64,000 nt of DNA from ZC4RG29 sp964521255 (GTDB lineage Bacteria > Bacteroidota > Bacteroidia > Cytophagales > Cyclobacteriaceae). Both the position numbers and the translations under genes were made by a program. The stretch lies in contig CAZFRM010000005.1 in the NCBI GenBank assembly GCA_964521255.1, positions 1 to 64,000 of the forward strand. Reading direction: 5' to 3'. The notes beneath the pieces are model-generated. The model worked only from the letters and a program-made list of their open reading frames with translations. It made no database searches and was not told where the DNA came from. Positions 1 through 9,357 of this stretch are shown piece after piece (position 1 is the stretch's first letter; the number at the start of each line of letters is the position of its first letter).

Positions 1-139
1 AAAGCTAAAAAAACAAATGGTGGGTAGAAAAGATATGGGTATAGACAAGCTCCGAAGGAGAGAGACTATGGAATCAAGAAAATCAAGGGATTATAATAGG
101 AGTTCGTTTTTTTAGTCGGACATTAAGTAATTTTGAATT

Positions 140-337
140 ATGAAAGGCAAGTTTACGTTTACTGCACAAATCGAAAAAGATAGTGAAACCGGCCTCTACG
201 TCGGTTACATTCCAAGCTTGCCTGGTGCTCATACCCAGGCAGAAACGTTAGATGAATTGCAAAAAAATCTTGAAGAGGTCGCGTCACTTTGTCTTGAAGA
301 ATTAACGCAAGAAGACATAGGTAGAATCAACAGATAA
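140..337 (+). CDS. HicB-like antitoxin, apparently orphan
   Basis: A 65-residue protein with the partial RNase-H-like fold typical of HicB-type antitoxins: an N-terminal strand followed by DSETGLYVGYIPSLPG, then a helix rich in leucine and glutamate (TLDELQKNLEEV). HicB proteins neutralise the HicA mRNA interferase and often repress their own promoter. No HicA gene is visible on either side: the next gene is pheT and the first 139 bases hold no HicA motif. The C-terminal DNA-binding domain seen in longer HicB proteins is also absent. It may be a solitary relic or a regulator that has lost its toxin. Confidence 0.75.
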   Translation: MKGKFTFTAQIEKDSETGLYVGYIPSLPGAHTQAETLDELQKNLEEVASLCLEELTQEDIGRINR

Positions 338-515
338 ACCATTTTTACTTAAGCGACCATTTATTTAGAAATTCATGTGTTATTCTTTGTGAATAAGTTG
401 TGGATATAATATGGAATTTTGCCGTAACAGACTTGTCATCACTCCTAGAAAAATTATAATAACCTCCTATTTTTACCTCGTCATATTTCTTACCAATTCT
501 TAGTCTTAACAACGG

Positions 516-2930
516 ATGACGATTTCATATAACTGGCTGAAAGAATACATCGATATACCTGAAACACCGGAGGATGTTGGACATTTACTCACCTCTACCG
601 GGCTTGAAGTCGAGACGATTGAACCATTCGAAACCGTAAAAGGAAGTCTTAATGGAATAGTAATCGGTGAGGTTTTGACTTGTACAAAACATCCAAACGC
701 CGATAAACTTTCTCTGACAACAGTTGATGCAGGTCTCGCAGAACCACTCAAAATAGTATGCGGCGCTCCCAATGTAGCAGCAGGACAAAAAGTTGTTGTT
801 GCATTGCCTGGTAGTACAATATATCCCTCTAACGGAGAGCCCTTCACTATTAAGAAAGCGAAGATTCGTGGAGAACAATCAGAAGGAATGATCTGTGCTG
901 AAGATGAAATTGGTCTTGGTAAAAGTCACGACGGCATCATTGTACTGAAAACAGATGTTGCCAACGGAACACCTGCATCAAAGTATTTTGAAATACAATC
1001 GGATTCAATTTTTGAAATCGGTCTGACACCAAACCGGGCCGATGCCGCATCACACATTGGTGTTGCCCGCGACATAAAAGCCTCCACCGGAAGAAAAATT
1101 AATCTTCCTGATGTGAGTGATTTCAAAGTTGATAACCAATCATTAACAATTCCTGTAGTTGTTGAAAATACAGAGGCTTGTCCACGGTATGCAGGTGTTA
1201 CAATCAGTAACATTACGGTTACCGAATCTCCCGCATGGTTAAAAAATCGACTTCAGTCAATCGGGTTGACCCCTATCAACAACATCGTTGATATCACCAA
1301 CTTTGTTTGTCACGAACTTGGCCAGCCCCTTCATGCATTTGATGCCGATGAGATAACCGGAGGGAAAGTAATCGTCAAGACTTTGCCACCCGGGTCAAAA
1401 TTCACAACACTTGATAGTAAAGAAAGAACTTTGCTGGACACTGATCTCATGATTTGCAACACTGAAAGCGGCATGTGCATAGCAGGAGTTTTCGGTGGAG
1501 TAAAGTCTGGTATTACAGCGAATACCAAAAACGTTTTTCTGGAAAGCGCTTATTTCTCTCCGGCCTATATTCGAAAGACTTCCATGCATCATCAACTCAA
1601 GACTGATGCGTCATTTCGTTTTGAACGTGGAATTGATCCTGATAATACAGTCTATGCTCTTAAACGGGCCGCTATGTTGATTAAGAAAATTGCAGGAGGC
1701 CAAGTATCGTCTGAGATTATTGATGTGTACTCCCATAAAATTGAAAGCAGGGAAATAAAAGTAAGGGATAAAAATGTTAATCGGTTGATCGGTAAAGCCA
1801 TTCCAAGAGAGAAAGTTTTTTCAATTCTTGAAAGTCTTGATATTAAGGTGATGAGCAAGAGTGAAGATGAATATCAGGTTTCTGTTCCAGCCTATCGGGT
1901 AGATATTCAACATGAAGCGGATATTGTAGAGGAAATCCTTCGCATATATGGATTCAATAACATTGAATTAAGCCAGTATGCAAAAACTGATTACCTAGCA
2001 GAGTTTCCTTTAAATGATCTTGATAAGTTCAAACGGAATATAGGTGAACTGCTTATCGCCAATGGCTTTTTTGAAATATGGACGAACTCACTAACTAACG
2101 AGAACTATCAGCAAAAACATTCCCTGACATTTCCGGGCAAAACCATCACCATTCTTAATAAGCTAAGTGAAGAGCAGGGCATGCTTCGCCAGACAATGCT
2201 GTTTACAGGCCTTGAAGTTTGTGCCTATAACATTAACCGGAAGCAAAAAGACCTGAAGCTATTTGAATTCGGCAAAATATATTACAAGAATGAAAGCCAG
2301 TACATAGAAGAAGAACGACTCGCGTTATTCATGACCGGTAACCAGGAAACTGAAAACTGGCAACACAAAATGCAGGCGGTAACCTATCATGATCTGGCTC
2401 AACACGCGCAACATATTCTAATGAAGTCAGGGCTGAGTGATATAAAACAGGAAGTTCTAAACGACCAACTATTCGACTATGGACTTTCTTTAACAAAGAA
2501 AAATAAGCCTATTGGTAAGCTGGGAAAGGTAAAGAGTTCATTGTTAAAAGATTTCAGCATAAAGCAGGAATTATTTTATGCAGAGCTGGATACTTCCTTG
2601 CTTTTCCGGCACGCAAATCCTAAGTTCGTAATTCAAGATGTTCCGAAGTTTCCCGAAGTTAGACGGGATTTATCGCTTGTGCTTGATAAGCGGGTTACGT
2701 TCGATGAAATACAAAATCTTGTCTTATCAACTGAGAAGCGGTTGATAAAATCAATTATTGTGTTCGATGTTTATGAAGGTGAAAAGATTCCCGCGGATAA
2801 AAAGGCCTATGCACTGGGCTTCACGCTGCAGGATGAAGAGAAAACGCTTACGGATCAAGAGATAGACAAAACTATGGACCGCTTGATGGTTGCTTTTGAG
2901 CAAAAGTTGAGCGCGATCATACGTAAATAA
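516..2930 (+). CDS. pheT: Phenylalanine--tRNA ligase beta subunit
   Basis: An 804-residue cytoplasmic enzyme, the expected length for the bacterial beta subunit. It pairs with PheS (not in this window) in an alpha2beta2 tetramer that charges tRNA-Phe. Domains visible in order are a tRNA-binding OB-like region (about residues 40-150), the B3/B4 editing region (about 200-390, with a DASFRFERGID stretch), B5 (about 400-475), the catalytic-like core, and a C-terminal FDX-ACB anticodon-binding domain from about 710 (FPEVRRDLSLVLD). The ATG start gives the canonical MTISYNWLKEY beginning. It leads the cluster pheT, coiled-coil gene, zapA, rny. Confidence 0.97.
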   Translation: MTISYNWLKEYIDIPETPEDVGHLLTSTGLEVETIEPFETVKGSLNGIVIGEVLTCTKHPNADKLSLTTVDAGLAEPLKIVCGAPNVAAGQKVVVALPGSTIYPSNGEPFTIKKAKIRGEQSEGMICAEDEIGLGKSHDGIIVLKTDVANGTPASKYFEIQSDSIFEIGLTPNRADAASHIGVARDIKASTGRKINLPDVSDFKVDNQSLTIPVVVENTEACPRYAGVTISNITVTESPAWLKNRLQSIGLTPINNIVDITNFVCHELGQPLHAFDADEITGGKVIVKTLPPGSKFTTLDSKERTLLDTDLMICNTESGMCIAGVFGGVKSGITANTKNVFLESAYFSPAYIRKTSMHHQLKTDASFRFERGIDPDNTVYALKRAAMLIKKIAGGQVSSEIIDVYSHKIESREIKVRDKNVNRLIGKAIPREKVFSILESLDIKVMSKSEDEYQVSVPAYRVDIQHEADIVEEILRIYGFNNIELSQYAKTDYLAEFPLNDLDKFKRNIGELLIANGFFEIWTNSLTNENYQQKHSLTFPGKTITILNKLSEEQGMLRQTMLFTGLEVCAYNINRKQKDLKLFEFGKIYYKNESQYIEEERLALFMTGNQETENWQHKMQAVTYHDLAQHAQHILMKSGLSDIKQEVLNDQLFDYGLSLTKKNKPIGKLGKVKSSLLKDFSIKQELFYAELDTSLLFRHANPKFVIQDVPKFPEVRRDLSLVLDKRVTFDEIQNLVLSTEKRLIKSIIVFDVYEGEKIPADKKAYALGFTLQDEEKTLTDQEIDKTMDRLMVAFEQKLSAIIRK

Positions 2931-2997
2931 AGTAAATGTAAAAGTTGGCCTTCATAGGTAATCAAAGTTGCCTATGTTGTTAATCTAAAAAGTATAC

Positions 2998-3294
2998 ATG
3001 GATCAGGATCTACTAAAAACTAATCTTAACGGGTTAGAACGCAAAATTCAGATGCTCGTAACAGAGCATAAAAGCCTTAAAGAAGAGGTTAAGGGCCTAA
3101 AATCTGAAAATCAAGAACTTAAATCAACACTAAAAGCAAGGGAAGAGCAGCTTAGCGGCTTTCATAATCAATTGAAAATAACTAAACTTGCTGACAGTTT
3201 ACATCCGGAAGACGGAAGTGTTTCGGAGTTGAAGAAAAAAGTGGACGAATACATTCGAGAGATAGACAAGTGCATCGCTCACTTAAGCAGATAA
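2998..3294 (+). CDS. Short coiled-coil protein upstream of zapA (ZapB-like)
   Basis: A 98-residue soluble protein made almost entirely of heptad-type coiled coil: leucines and charged residues alternate through about residues 8-58, followed by a short linker and a second helix. It sits 67 bases after pheT and 13 bases before zapA on the same strand, so it is probably co-transcribed with zapA. Position and architecture suggest a cell-division accessory protein analogous to ZapB, which is also a small coiled coil acting with ZapA at the FtsZ ring. That role is inferred from context; the sequence itself is not diagnostic. Confidence 0.8.
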   Translation: MDQDLLKTNLNGLERKIQMLVTEHKSLKEEVKGLKSENQELKSTLKAREEQLSGFHNQLKITKLADSLHPEDGSVSELKKKVDEYIREIDKCIAHLSR

Positions 3295-3307
3295 TGCAAC
3301 CAGTAAG

Positions 3308-3595
3308 ATGGAGGAGCTTTCAATAAAAATTAAAATAGCAGATCGCGAGTATCCGATGAAGGTGAAGCGTGCCGATGAAGAAAGAATACGGACCGCGGGT
3401 AAATTGATTAATGAAAAACTTAGATCTTACCGGGAGCAATTTGGAATTGAGGACAAACAGGATCTATTGGCCATGGTAGCCTTTGACTGCCTTATCGATA
3501 AAATGGCAGTAGAAGATACTCATCAGACTGTTGATCAAACAGTCTTTGAAAAGATAAACCATCTTAACAACCTCATCTCCCAATCCATTCTTTAA
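3308..3595 (+). CDS. zapA: Cell division protein ZapA
   Basis: A 95-residue ZapA-family protein. The N-terminal half has the typical IKIADREYPMKV strand pattern followed by helix residues around RIRTAGKLINEKL; the C-terminal half is a helix that forms the ZapA dimer/tetramer coiled coil. ZapA binds FtsZ and bundles its filaments at mid-cell. The length fits the family. It follows a small coiled-coil gene by 13 bases and precedes rny by 71 bases. Confidence 0.9.
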   Translation: MEELSIKIKIADREYPMKVKRADEERIRTAGKLINEKLRSYREQFGIEDKQDLLAMVAFDCLIDKMAVEDTHQTVDQTVFEKINHLNNLISQSIL

Positions 3596-3666
3596 GCTTC
3601 TTTGACTCCTGCTCTTTAAAGCCCTATTGGGTTCTTCCGGGTTTACATATATAACCCAAAAAACCT

Positions 3667-5238
3667 ATGTCAACGGATTTGATAATGATGATTGTTGCCA
3701 GTTTGATAGGCACAATCGTACTGAGCTCACTTTTTGGAAGTATGCTCTACAAACGAAAAATGAAAAAATTACACGAGGAGACAGATGAAAAGTCCAAACT
3801 CATCCTCAAAGAAGCAGAGATCGCATCCGAAAATCTAAAGAAGGATAAGATCCTGGAAGCAAAAGAGAAAATCCTCAAAATGAAAACAGAGTTTGAGGAA
3901 GACGCCAACCGCAAGAAGAATCAAATCATCGCCAACGAACAAAAGATCAGGCAACGCGAACAGGCTTTAAGCAAGGAGATGGAATCCATCAAGCGTAAAG
4001 AAGGTGAGTTGGATGATATTCGCACCGACCTCACCGCTCAGTTGGAGCACGTAAAGAAACGCCGTGAAGACCTTGAGAAATTCAACCATCAAAAGGTGCA
4101 GATACTGGAAAACATTTCCAAGCTCACCGCTGATGAAGCCCGTGAGCAATTAGTCGCTTCGCTAAAAGATGAAGCACAAACCAAAGCTTCCAGTTTTATC
4201 AAAGACATCATGGAGCAGGCAAAGCTTTCAGCAACCAAAGAAGCTAAAAAAATTGTAGTCGAAACCATTCAGCGAACAGCTACAGAACATGCTATTGAAA
4301 ATTGTGTGTCAGTCTTCAACATTGAAAGCGATGATATTAAAGGAAAGATCATCGGTCGTGAAGGCAGAAACATTCGCGCACTTGAAGCGGCAACCGGAGT
4401 TGAGATAATAGTGGATGATACACCAGAAGCCATCATCATTTCGGGATTTGACCCGGTAAGGCGTGAGATTGCCCGTCTGTCGCTTCATCGCCTGGTGCAA
4501 GACGGACGTATCCACCCCGCGCGTATTGAGGAAATCGTGAACAAGACAACGAAGAATATTGAGGAAGAGATAGTGGAGATTGGCGAACGAACGGTTATCG
4601 ACTTAGGTATTCATGGCCTTCATCCTGAGCTGGTCAAACTTGTAGGTCGCATGAGATTCCGTTCTTCGTATGGCCAAAATCTGCTTCAACACTCACGCGA
4701 AGTTGCTAACCTCTGTGCAATAATGGCGGGTGAACTTGGGCTGAACGTGAAGCAGGCCAAGCGGGCAGGACTTCTCCACGACATTGGAAAAGTATGGCCC
4801 GAAGAACTTGAAAAACCCCATGCTATCGTAGGTATGGAGATAGCTCAAAAATATAAAGAGCATCCGGTGGTATGCAATGCCATAGGCGCTCACCACGATG
4901 AAATTGAAATGACCGGTATCATTTCTCCTATCGTTCAGTCATGCGATGCTATAAGTGGCGCACGCCCAGGAGCAAGACGTGAAGTGATGGAACAATACAT
5001 TAAACGATTGAGAGAACTTGAAGACGTTGGCCTTAGCTTTGACGGCGTTGAGAAATGTTATGCCATACAGGCAGGACGTGAACTGCGCGTAATTGTAGAT
5101 GCAGAAAAAGCCACCGATGAACGCGCCAGTCAACTCAGTTTTGATATCTCACAAAAGATTGAAAGGGATATGCAATATCCCGGGCAGATTAAAGTAACCG
5201 TTATTCGTGAGATGCGAAGTGTGGCATATGCGAAGTAA
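3667..5238 (+). CDS. rny: Ribonuclease Y
   Basis: A 523-residue membrane-anchored endoribonuclease that starts turnover of many mRNAs. Visible in order: one N-terminal transmembrane helix (about residues 5-25), a long charged coiled coil (about 30-190), a KH RNA-binding domain (about 215-275, with GKIIGREGRNIRALE), and an HD metal-dependent phosphodiesterase domain (HSREVANLC and LLHDIGK, about 340-430). Length and order match RNase Y exactly. The gene ends 25 bases before a strong intrinsic terminator and is probably the last gene of the pheT-zapA cluster. Confidence 0.96.
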   Translation: MSTDLIMMIVASLIGTIVLSSLFGSMLYKRKMKKLHEETDEKSKLILKEAEIASENLKKDKILEAKEKILKMKTEFEEDANRKKNQIIANEQKIRQREQALSKEMESIKRKEGELDDIRTDLTAQLEHVKKRREDLEKFNHQKVQILENISKLTADEAREQLVASLKDEAQTKASSFIKDIMEQAKLSATKEAKKIVVETIQRTATEHAIENCVSVFNIESDDIKGKIIGREGRNIRALEAATGVEIIVDDTPEAIIISGFDPVRREIARLSLHRLVQDGRIHPARIEEIVNKTTKNIEEEIVEIGERTVIDLGIHGLHPELVKLVGRMRFRSSYGQNLLQHSREVANLCAIMAGELGLNVKQAKRAGLLHDIGKVWPEELEKPHAIVGMEIAQKYKEHPVVCNAIGAHHDEIEMTGIISPIVQSCDAISGARPGARREVMEQYIKRLRELEDVGLSFDGVEKCYAIQAGRELRVIVDAEKATDERASQLSFDISQKIERDMQYPGQIKVTVIREMRSVAYAK

Positions 5239-5262
5239 GATAAAAATCTGAGAATTAAGTGA

Positions 5263-5290
5263 AGCCTCTGAGAAATCTGAGGCTTTTTTT
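5263..5290 (+). terminator. Intrinsic terminator after rny
   Basis: A hairpin with the six-base arms AGCCTC and GAGGCT (5263-5268 and 5279-5284), extended inside the loop by two further pairs after a mismatch, runs directly into seven T residues. It lies 25 bases past the rny stop codon. Confidence 0.9.
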
Positions 5291-5297
5291 ATTCTGA

Positions 5298-5415
5298 TTA
5301 ATTACGGTGCCGTTTTGCAATCAGTCCAATACCTGACAGTTCTTCAAATCCTGATAACCAGTAAGCCGCCAGCGTATACGTTAAAGTAAAAGGGATTCGT
5401 ATTTTTTTTCATCAT
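5298..5415 (-). pseudogene. Possible 38-residue small ORF broken in a homopolymer
   Basis: On the minus strand a double ATG is followed by eight A residues (T tract at 5402-5409). With seven A residues the frame would run for 38 codons, giving a short basic start, a hydrophobic stretch (FTLTYTLAAYWLSG) and a basic tail (AKRHRN). As read, the frame stops after 23 codons. This could be a real small membrane protein with a sequencing or slippage change, or chance. I know no family for it. Confidence 0.25.
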
Positions 5416-5452
5416 GCGACTTTCAAATTACAAATACGGCCAAAACCAGATT

Positions 5453-5476
5453 AAAAAAAGGCCCCTTATCGGGGCC
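5453..5476 (-). terminator. Intrinsic terminator after the OmpA-family gene
   Basis: Arms GGCCCC and GGGGCC (5460-5465 and 5471-5476) with a five-base loop, followed on the minus strand by seven T residues (5459-5453). It lies 35 bases beyond the stop codon of the OmpA-family gene at 5511-6722. Confidence 0.88.
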
Positions 5477-5510
5477 CCACCTTCATTTACTATATCCACT
5501 TCTCTGAAGG

Positions 5511-6722
5511 TTAATCCTGAAGAATTTCAACTTCTACCCGAACGTTCTTTTTTGCGTTGACACCGCGGCGGTCATACAACGGACGTTTACCTCCCCAAGC
5601 CTTGACTTCAATGCGATCGGCATTAATACCATTTTTAACCAGGTACGTTTTAATTACTTCGGCCCTTAATTGTGATAAGTGCTTCGCTGATCCAACGGTT
5701 GAATGTGCATCCTTTGATAATGAAAATAAATCCTGATCAGGACCTGCTGACATTATTTTTCCATAATAATTACCATTAGTATGTCCGTGCAGGCGAATCC
5801 TGTAATTTGGATTTTCATTCATCAACTGCAGCAATTCACTTAACTGATATTTTGATTCGGGAAGCATAAGAGCCGCATCGTAATAAAAATATACCTGGTA
5901 AAGAGTAACTATATCTCCCATCCGGTAACGAACCATGTCAAAGTTGATGACAAAGGTGGTACCGATTAAATCAACATATGCTTTTGTGGTGTCGGCTAAT
6001 GGAGTCTTGTAGCTGATTTCGTGTTGAACTTTGCGATAACCAAATACATCAGCAATAAAGGTTAACTGACCAGAATTTGTCTTCGGATCAGGAAGAATCA
6101 TATATTCATTTCCCTTTACCTTCTGAATGGAGCGCGACCGTTCAGTATCTACCACCTCAATCTCTCCATCAATTATTCTATTGTTCGTGGCATTGAAGAG
6201 GTTTAAAAATACTTCTGTGTTCCCCAGGGTCATGGGATTGTGTTGAACGATCTCTTCATGCTTTTCATCAAGAGAGTCTGCAACAATTTCAGGCCTGGCC
6301 TCCACTGGTTGTACTATCTTTTCTTCTGATTGCTCTGCGTTTGCTTGCTTCGCACTATCAACAGCAATGGATTCTTCAGGAATCTTTATATCACCGGAAA
6401 CAACCCGCACCCATGCATCTGTGAAAACTCCTTTCTTACGAGTGGCTAACATGTTTTGTAAGCCTTCCTTAAGGTTGGTGAAGTAGCTTAAATAGACAAA
6501 GTAAAATCCGCGACTTGAATTGAATCCATAGGAAGCTTCATAACCCTGAGATTTGAGTTTGTCACGATAAGCCAATGCAAAGTCTTCTTTGGTCTCCGCA
6601 TATGCTGCTACTACCACATAATAACCTGGAGACAGCTCTTTATTCTGGGATTGGGCAAAGGAAATGCAAGGAAGAAACAGGCATAAGACAATACCGAGTA
6701 AGACGTTCTTAGGATAAATCAT
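5511..6722 (-). CDS. SPOR-like and OmpA-domain envelope protein
   Basis: A 403-residue exported protein. A signal peptide covers about residues 1-23. Residues 30-110 resemble a SPOR-type module (GYYVVVAAYAETKEDF and a second copy-like stretch), which binds denuded peptidoglycan. A charged linker follows, then a beta-rich middle and a C-terminal OmpA peptidoglycan-binding domain (LHGHTNGNY, SQLRAEVIKTYLVKNGI, RIEVKAWGGKRPLYD). It probably tethers the outer membrane to the cell wall. It lies 85 bases downstream of a glycosyltransferase gene and has its own terminator. A weak promoter (TTG, 20 bases, AACCTTTG) is readable just upstream on the minus strand. Confidence 0.85.
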   Translation of the reverse strand: MIYPKNVLLGIVLCLFLPCISFAQSQNKELSPGYYVVVAAYAETKEDFALAYRDKLKSQGYEASYGFNSSRGFYFVYLSYFTNLKEGLQNMLATRKKGVFTDAWVRVVSGDIKIPEESIAVDSAKQANAEQSEEKIVQPVEARPEIVADSLDEKHEEIVQHNPMTLGNTEVFLNLFNATNNRIIDGEIEVVDTERSRSIQKVKGNEYMILPDPKTNSGQLTFIADVFGYRKVQHEISYKTPLADTTKAYVDLIGTTFVINFDMVRYRMGDIVTLYQVYFYYDAALMLPESKYQLSELLQLMNENPNYRIRLHGHTNGNYYGKIMSAGPDQDLFSLSKDAHSTVGSAKHLSQLRAEVIKTYLVKNGINADRIEVKAWGGKRPLYDRRGVNAKKNVRVEVEILQD

Positions 6723-6807
6723 TATGTAAGGAAAGGTAAATATTACAAAGGTTAATCAAAAAAATTGATTAGGCAAGCGGCGAAAAAACGGATTTTCGGC
6801 GTATGCC

Positions 6808-7782
6808 TTATTTTTTTACCGTGTATGATTTTATCCATTCTTTAAAGAAACCTATCCCATAACCCCACAGTTGGATTAACGCAGAAGGAACTGAAAGCAA
6901 TGCTACTTTTAAATTACGATTAACCATCCAGGCGTGAAGGAAGATGAGGATAACGTAGATTGCATATCCCGCAATCAACCATACTCCTAAAGTCATATTA
7001 AACAAGAGCAGAAGAAAAGCAACAAAAATTCCAAGCACAAAAAATGATGGGAACCAATGCGCCAGTTTTACTTCTTCAGGATGAACTCTGCCCACCTGTA
7101 TCCTTCCTCTTCCAAAACTTTCAACCTGGTGGTAGAACTGACTAAGGCTGGATCTTCGCTTGTGATAAACATATGCCTCTGGAATCAACTTAACGTTGAA
7201 ACCAGCTTTCTTCATGCGAATGCTAAATTCAATATCTTCAGCTAAGTGAGTAAAAGTAAATCCTTTTGTTTTTTGAAACACTTCCCGTGAAATGCCCATA
7301 TTAAAACTTCGCGGCTGAAACCATCCCACATGTTTTTTCCCTCCGCGAATTCCACCGGTAGTAAGGAAAGATGACATGGTATAACCCATAGCTCTCTGAA
7401 TTGGTGTGAATTCGCTATGAGCTGCATCGGGTCCTCCCCATGCATCAAATTTTTCAATTTGAAGTTCTCTCTCTACGGCTGAGAAATACGTTGAGGGAAT
7501 AATACAGTCTGAATCAAATACAACAAAGTAATCTCCTTGTGCGCGGGCATATCCAAAATTACGACTGGGACCAGGCCCGGTGTTAGGCTTAAAAAAATAA
7601 TGAATGGATAACTGATCGCGAAATCTGTCCACAACATCCTCACAACGAACGACAGAACCATCTTCAACAATCAATACTTCAAAGTTTCTGAATTCCTGTT
7701 TGGTTAAGCTTTCTAACAGCTCCCCTACTTCCTGCGGGCGATTGTATACGGGAATGATGACGGAGTATTTGGGATTCGTCAT
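6808..7782 (-). CDS. Family 2 glycosyltransferase with C-terminal membrane helices
   Basis: A 324-residue GT-A enzyme. The N-terminal domain has the family 2 nucleotide-sugar signature (YSVIIPVYNRPQEV, VEDGS) and the metal-binding DxD equivalent FDSDC near residue 95; the acceptor-side ED is in HLAEDIEFS. Two or three hydrophobic helices follow from about residue 245, so it acts at the inner face of the cytoplasmic membrane. Sugar donor and acceptor cannot be told from sequence. It is the last glycosyltransferase of the minus-strand operon, 32 bases after the previous one. Confidence 0.9.
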   Translation of the reverse strand: MTNPKYSVIIPVYNRPQEVGELLESLTKQEFRNFEVLIVEDGSVVRCEDVVDRFRDQLSIHYFFKPNTGPGPSRNFGYARAQGDYFVVFDSDCIIPSTYFSAVERELQIEKFDAWGGPDAAHSEFTPIQRAMGYTMSSFLTTGGIRGGKKHVGWFQPRSFNMGISREVFQKTKGFTFTHLAEDIEFSIRMKKAGFNVKLIPEAYVYHKRRSSLSQFYHQVESFGRGRIQVGRVHPEEVKLAHWFPSFFVLGIFVAFLLLLFNMTLGVWLIAGYAIYVILIFLHAWMVNRNLKVALLSVPSALIQLWGYGIGFFKEWIKSYTVKK

Positions 7783-7814
7783 TATCGAAAAGACATATAG
7801 GGATCCATCATTTG

Positions 7815-8831
7815 TTATCCTTGGTACTCGCGTGAAGGAATCTTAACGCCAATTGGTTCCTTATCCATTCCAACCCTATCAATGACTAAATAGTCCCGTC
7901 TTGACATAGATTGCATGGAAAACATTTCAGCAAGGAAACCAGTTAAAAAAAGTTGCACACCAATTACCACTGCTACCAAAGCCAGGTAGAATATCGGTTG
8001 CTCTGTTATATCGCGCTTTACAGGAATCTTGGAAATGAAAAGACCATCGATTTTATCCCAGAACAGTTTTATGGTAAAGATAAAACCTATTAAAAAGGAA
8101 AAGCCTCCTATTGTTCCGAAAAAATGCATTGGCTTTTGCCTGAAGCGACTTACAAATGTTATGGAAAGCAAATCCAGGAAACCTGTAATAAATCTTCTGA
8201 AACCATATTTGGTATGACCATATTTGCGTGCCCGATGTTCAACCACTTTCTCACCAATTTTTGAGTACCCGGCCCACTTGGCAATTAATGGAATATAACG
8301 ATGCATCTCTCCATAAACAGAAATAGTTTTCACAACTTTGGCATCGTAAGCTTTAAGACCGCAGTTGAAATCATGAAGTTTTATTCCTGATATTTTGCGC
8401 GTAACATAGTTGAAAAACTTTGAAGGAATTGTCTTCGAAACAGGATCATTTCTTTTTTTCTTCCATCCTGAAACAAGGTGAAATCCGTCTTCACGAATCA
8501 TTCGATAAAGTTCTGGAATTTCATCAGGACTATCCTGCAAGTCAGCATCGAGGGTTATTATAACCTTTCCATTTGCGGCGCGAAAACCCATTTGAAGGGC
8601 GGCAGATTTTCCAAAATTACGGTTAAACCGAATCCCCTTAACATGTTCATCCAGGCGATTAATTTTAATGATTTGCTCCCAGGATGAGTCAACGCTTCCG
8701 TCGTCGATCAAAATGATCTCATAAGAAAAGCCGTGTTCATGCATAACACGGCTTATCCAATTACACAATTCTGGTAATGATTCCTCTTCGTCTAAAACCG
8801 GAACGACAATTGAAATTTCCGGATCGGCCAT
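7815..8831 (-). CDS. DPM1/GtrB-type family 2 glycosyltransferase
   Basis: A 338-residue enzyme of the polyprenyl-phosphate glycosyltransferase type. It opens with ISIVVPVLDEEESLPEL, carries DDGS and the DxD motif in TLDADLQDSPDEI, and has two C-terminal transmembrane helices (about 235-260 and 280-305). Relatives transfer a sugar from a nucleotide donor to undecaprenyl or dolichyl phosphate. The ATG start lies 3 bases after the stop of the upstream DUF4199 gene, so the two are probably translationally linked. Likely role is supplying a lipid-linked sugar for envelope glycans. Confidence 0.92.
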   Translation of the reverse strand: MADPEISIVVPVLDEEESLPELCNWISRVMHEHGFSYEIILIDDGSVDSSWEQIIKINRLDEHVKGIRFNRNFGKSAALQMGFRAANGKVIITLDADLQDSPDEIPELYRMIREDGFHLVSGWKKKRNDPVSKTIPSKFFNYVTRKISGIKLHDFNCGLKAYDAKVVKTISVYGEMHRYIPLIAKWAGYSKIGEKVVEHRARKYGHTKYGFRRFITGFLDLLSITFVSRFRQKPMHFFGTIGGFSFLIGFIFTIKLFWDKIDGLFISKIPVKRDITEQPIFYLALVAVVIGVQLFLTGFLAEMFSMQSMSRRDYLVIDRVGMDKEPIGVKIPSREYQG

Positions 8832-8834
8832 ATG

Positions 8835-9353
8835 TTAAAATGATGGTTGCGGATTCTTCTTTTGTGTAAAGATAGAAACAATCGCGGCAACCAACACACC
8901 AAAGAATAAACCAATAATGAAATAGAACCACCAGAATAGTTTTTTCGTCCAGGTAATAGCAACGTCAATTTGATCATCTGGCATTCCTTTTTCTTCCATT
9001 TCCAACCGTTGAGCTTCGTAGACACCATCCATCACGGTAGCGTCTATGAAAGAGGCGTATATAAACGTAAAAAGCCCGCCAATCAACACGGATACAATTG
9101 CAATCCAAAAACCGATTCCAAATCCCTGTCCGTAGGTCATAAACCCATCGCCATGATCCTTGAATTGCTTATGTGCTAAAACTACAATAAGAATAGCTAC
9201 AACAAGACCGACCCAACTCAACGCACGATCGAACGGGTTCATTCCTAAGAGAGTGAGTACAAGAAAAAAGAAAATTGAAAAGCCGGCGGAAATAAGTCCA
9301 AATTTAACTCCTACACTACGAACTGTTGGAGCGTTAGCTGTTGTGTCTTGCAT
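8835..9353 (-). CDS. DUF4199 membrane protein, copy B
   Basis: A 172-residue protein with four hydrophobic segments (about 18-40, 43-62, 78-105 and 138-162) arranged as in the DUF4199 family of Bacteroidota. The family has no known biochemical function. It follows a second DUF4199 gene by 4 bases and precedes the GtrB-like gene by 3 bases. The two DUF4199 proteins are clear paralogues of the same length with similar topology; they may form a heterodimer. Confidence 0.88.
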   Translation of the reverse strand: MQDTTANAPTVRSVGVKFGLISAGFSIFFFLVLTLLGMNPFDRALSWVGLVVAILIVVLAHKQFKDHGDGFMTYGQGFGIGFWIAIVSVLIGGLFTFIYASFIDATVMDGVYEAQRLEMEEKGMPDDQIDVAITWTKKLFWWFYFIIGLFFGVLVAAIVSIFTQKKNPQPSF

Positions 9354-9357
9354 AATT

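Noticed and set aside
2..115. Open frame at the left edge (37 codons ending in SSFF)
   Set aside because: Composition is lysine/arginine rich without any motif; it could be the end of an upstream gene, but nothing supports it.
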